From: Alcaligenaceae bacterium
GTDB lineage: Bacteria > Pseudomonadota > Gammaproteobacteria > Burkholderiales > Burkholderiaceae_B
DNA length: 61,147 bases
NCBI GenBank assembly: GCA_012839585.1
Contig: DUNB01000045.1
Location: 1-61,147, forward strand
Reading direction: 5' to 3'
The position numbers and the translations under genes are program-made. Below, one piece after another: positions 60,501 through 61,147 of the stretch; the first letter of the stretch is position 1; each line of letters begins with the position of its first letter. The notes below the pieces were generated by a model. That model saw nothing but the letters and a program-made list of their open reading frames with translations, searched no databases and was not told the DNA's origin.

Positions 60501-61147
60501 CCTTAGTAATGGGTGAACCAGAACTCTCGTCACCACCTACCTTAGTCAAAGTAACCTCAACAAAAGGCTCGTCAACGACTGCATCTATATCAATAGTTAG
60601 TTCACCTTTACTAAACTGGCCCTCAGAATCAATCAGTTGATAGTTAATCTTGGCATAATCTTGCTGTCCATTACCTACCCCACTCCCCAAACTTTCATGG
60701 TTAAAGCCGGACTCATTCTTAGCAGGATGGAATACTAACTGTCCATTCTCTACTTGCTCTTTTGTAACAGGGGTGCCAGTAGCAGTAGCATCAATAGGAA
60801 CGCCATTCAACTCTAAATGACCACCTCCCTCCAAACCAGTAATAGACACTGTTTCTACACCTAAAGCCTCGCCTATTAAGTCTGACCACTCAATAGTGAG
60901 AGGTGTATCCTCTTTCCCATAGATTTCTTTGCTGAAGTCATCTTCTACGTCGGAGTCACTATCGGAGTCGGAGTCGCTGTCCGAATCAGAATCACTGTCG
61001 GAGTCAGAATCACTGTCGGAGTCAGAATCACTATCCGAGTCGGAGTCGCTGTCCGAGTCGGAGTCACTGTCCGAATCAGAATCACTGTCCGAATCCGAGT
61101 CACTGTCCGAATCGGAATCACTATCCGAGTCGCTATCACTGTCGGAG
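57532..61147 (-). CDS. Giant LapA/BapA-like surface adhesin, C-terminal part (5' end outside the window)
   Basis: The frame is open from the right edge: 1204 residues are visible, and a GTG at 60849 is only an internal codon. From the N-terminal side it reads: 33 Ser-Asp dipeptides (61146-60949); a cadherin-like T1SS-adhesin domain ([13 protein letters not shown] to IDAVVDEP); two copies of an unrecognised module (60507-59950 and 59481-59014), each followed by an Ig-like segment; a jelly-roll, carbohydrate-binding-like domain (NLLVNGSF onward, about 58585-57980); and an acidic tail ending DLFDFGDGL that could be a type I secretion signal. No RTX nonapeptides are seen. Type I secretion and LapG/LapD control are inferred from the neighbours. 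Confidence 0.85.
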   Translation of the reverse strand, partial: SDSDSDSDSDSDSDSDSDSDSDSDSDSDSDSDSDSDSDSDSDSDSDSDSDSDSDSDSDSDSDSDSDVEDDFSKEIYGKEDTPLTIEWSDLIGEALGVETVSITGLEGGGHLELNGVPIDATATGTPVTKEQVENGQLVFHPAKNESGFNHESLGSGVGNGQQDYAKINYQLIDSEGQFSKGELTIDIDAVVDEPFVEVTLTKVGGDESSGSPITKVNGGSGEHGGFDIQDGKIVAIGEGVRVWGTVDADGKNPTKQPIDQLSGIKVPDGVNPSDVLLAYGNSNGGTNANSNAKDLTDIFILNENSGFYKDNNHWAKMDAFTGDRGQGNKPDYVFIDATPGTEYQVTGWTNNVNGQINTYENVNITNVVKGPNHIEAVLDGAGLILGPSNKDLTKIEKGGVGSVSIEYEVGIKAHVTDQDGSEWLGDLTLEGIPAGATVTFAGELPTGLTLEQVNGQWILKWDPELANDAKQAVDLTLKVADVSSDAGFSGVTVHVNANELTSQGISSHAAFASDSLSDDGTNNGDDSTGDVEPPTLDINVEVGVDYGQAVASVPQVTKVNGGSDAANGFDVVDGKIVAVGSNVIVWMDNSIKVDYQIPEQYIRSYDKNVNHGIKEKTNIFIFNEGLSFNKVQGNNSGKTSDYIFIEDGAKYSVNIGKDVPGKGQQHNSLNNVKIEGGTFPEAHSIKGVIFGNGQNSVLSKNDTYTTIDQIEGAKGYQEVDVDIKVTPSNNELDLTWELSLIGLPLGVLAFDFSGNPLSFKDGSYVLTEAQIESLQNADGSIATRIKLHAPEGTEKFEIQVQAKTQFENSEWITDEESIEVMPDGNDSQVPGSEGDADNASDPEQTPAPAFSDNLLVNGSFTEFANANSGWGGNINQGYSAWKTLEGQASWSLNELPFTGRLQGDQGAYAIAQQVEGVKGGSVLSLSVGWINHTLTWANTKSAQLEIVLGGKVYAVIRTTSESQEAVGHEPLATIIGQSGATVDQATLSPLASFNDQWHMSPADLPNNTTHFTELKITLPDGVSDKGDLVLRWTSEGEGNNSQVVDTILVSDVALFVPVNSEPMMLSMAHARVVEVDNEELENTDLESSSDFGFYSSSWMDDAGSVEMSDQAIGSLSTRDGNTEAPSQAKATESLAFDELLGSEDQVLPNLEADRAQNGTETVVKPALGSLEPSKGDIDNKADFTSPSSEEIKTAKDLFDFGDGL
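60949..61146 (-). repeat. Ser-Asp dipeptide repeat region (33 units in window)
   Basis: The 198 bases encode only Ser-Asp, in frame, with mixed Ser codons (AGT, AGC, TCC, TCG, TCT) and an approximate 18-base period. It continues past the window edge. Length changes in 6-base steps would keep the frame. Confidence 0.93.

Noticed and set aside
57532-60849. Adhesin start at the GTG at 60849
   Set aside because: The frame is open through 61146, so this codon is internal and the true start lies beyond the window.
60945-61139. Possible 64-residue ORF rich in T, I, R and V on the minus strand
   Set aside because: It is a frame-shifted reading of the Ser-Asp repeat; the in-frame adhesin sequence explains the region.
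60949-61147. CRISPR array or satellite suspicion
   Set aside because: The repeat is an uninterrupted coding tract with no unique spacers, so it is a dipeptide repeat in a gene.

Overview
The window looks like a chromosomal segment of a betaproteobacterium, most likely of the family Alcaligenaceae (Bordetella/Alcaligenes/Oligella/Paenalcaligenes group). The evidence is the gene neighbourhoods: ssb-MFS-uvrA, mrcA next to aroK-aroB-dgt, lptM-lysA, cytochrome c4/resB/resC beside engB-hemB, two TRAP transporter sets, and System II cytochrome c biogenesis. G+C is moderate by eye, so this is probably a low-GC member. The genus is inference. No rRNA, tRNA, CRISPR array or prophage was seen.

Layout. 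(1) 1-2.5 kb: a scar of mobile DNA. An unrecognised gene is cut by an IS66-family remnant, which is itself cut by a complete IS3-family element (1317-2511). The right end of that IS supplies the start codon of a diguanylate cyclase. (2) 2.5-7.6 kb: the diguanylate cyclase, then a four-gene MCE lipid-transport operon (permease, ATPase, MCE protein, lipoprotein). (3) 7.8-13.8 kb: an accessory catabolic block made of a flavin reductase, a luciferase-like flavin monooxygenase, an AraC-type regulator and a DctPQM TRAP transporter. (4) 13.9-30.3 kb: housekeeping genes rhlE, ssb, an MFS transporter, uvrA, dgt, aroB, aroK, mrcA, lptM and lysA, then a membrane GGDEF-EAL protein. (5) 30.5-38.6 kb: resC, resB, cytochrome c4, engB, hemB and dsbD, a haem / cytochrome c / disulfide block. 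(6) 38.6-45.2 kb: cutA and a second catabolic block (maiA, TRAP DctMQP, fumarylacetoacetase-like hydrolase, VOC protein) with a divergent LysR regulator. (7) 45.4-54.4 kb: the spc and alpha ribosomal operons from rplN to rplQ, including rpmJ, infA, secY and rpoA. (8) 54.7-61.1 kb: a c-di-GMP-controlled adhesin module with a LapD-like receptor, a LapG-like protease and the C-terminal 1204 residues of a giant adhesin that runs off the right edge.

Main biological points. The right end is a Lap-type surface adhesion system. Its adhesin carries at least 33 uninterrupted Ser-Asp dipeptides, a stalk type best known from staphylococcal Sdr proteins, followed by two copies of a module I do not recognise and a C-terminal carbohydrate-binding-like domain. 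Three c-di-GMP proteins lie in the window: a cyclase with an intact active site and I-site, a protein with a degenerate GGDEF and a seemingly intact EAL, and a LapD-like receptor with both domains degenerate. They could feed one adhesion decision, although nothing in the sequence proves that link. The two TRAP blocks each pair a small-acid transporter with enzymes for an unidentified substrate. The ribosomal cluster is unusual in two ways: rplQ is cut off from rpoA by a terminator and has its own promoter, and no S10-operon genes lie upstream of rplN.
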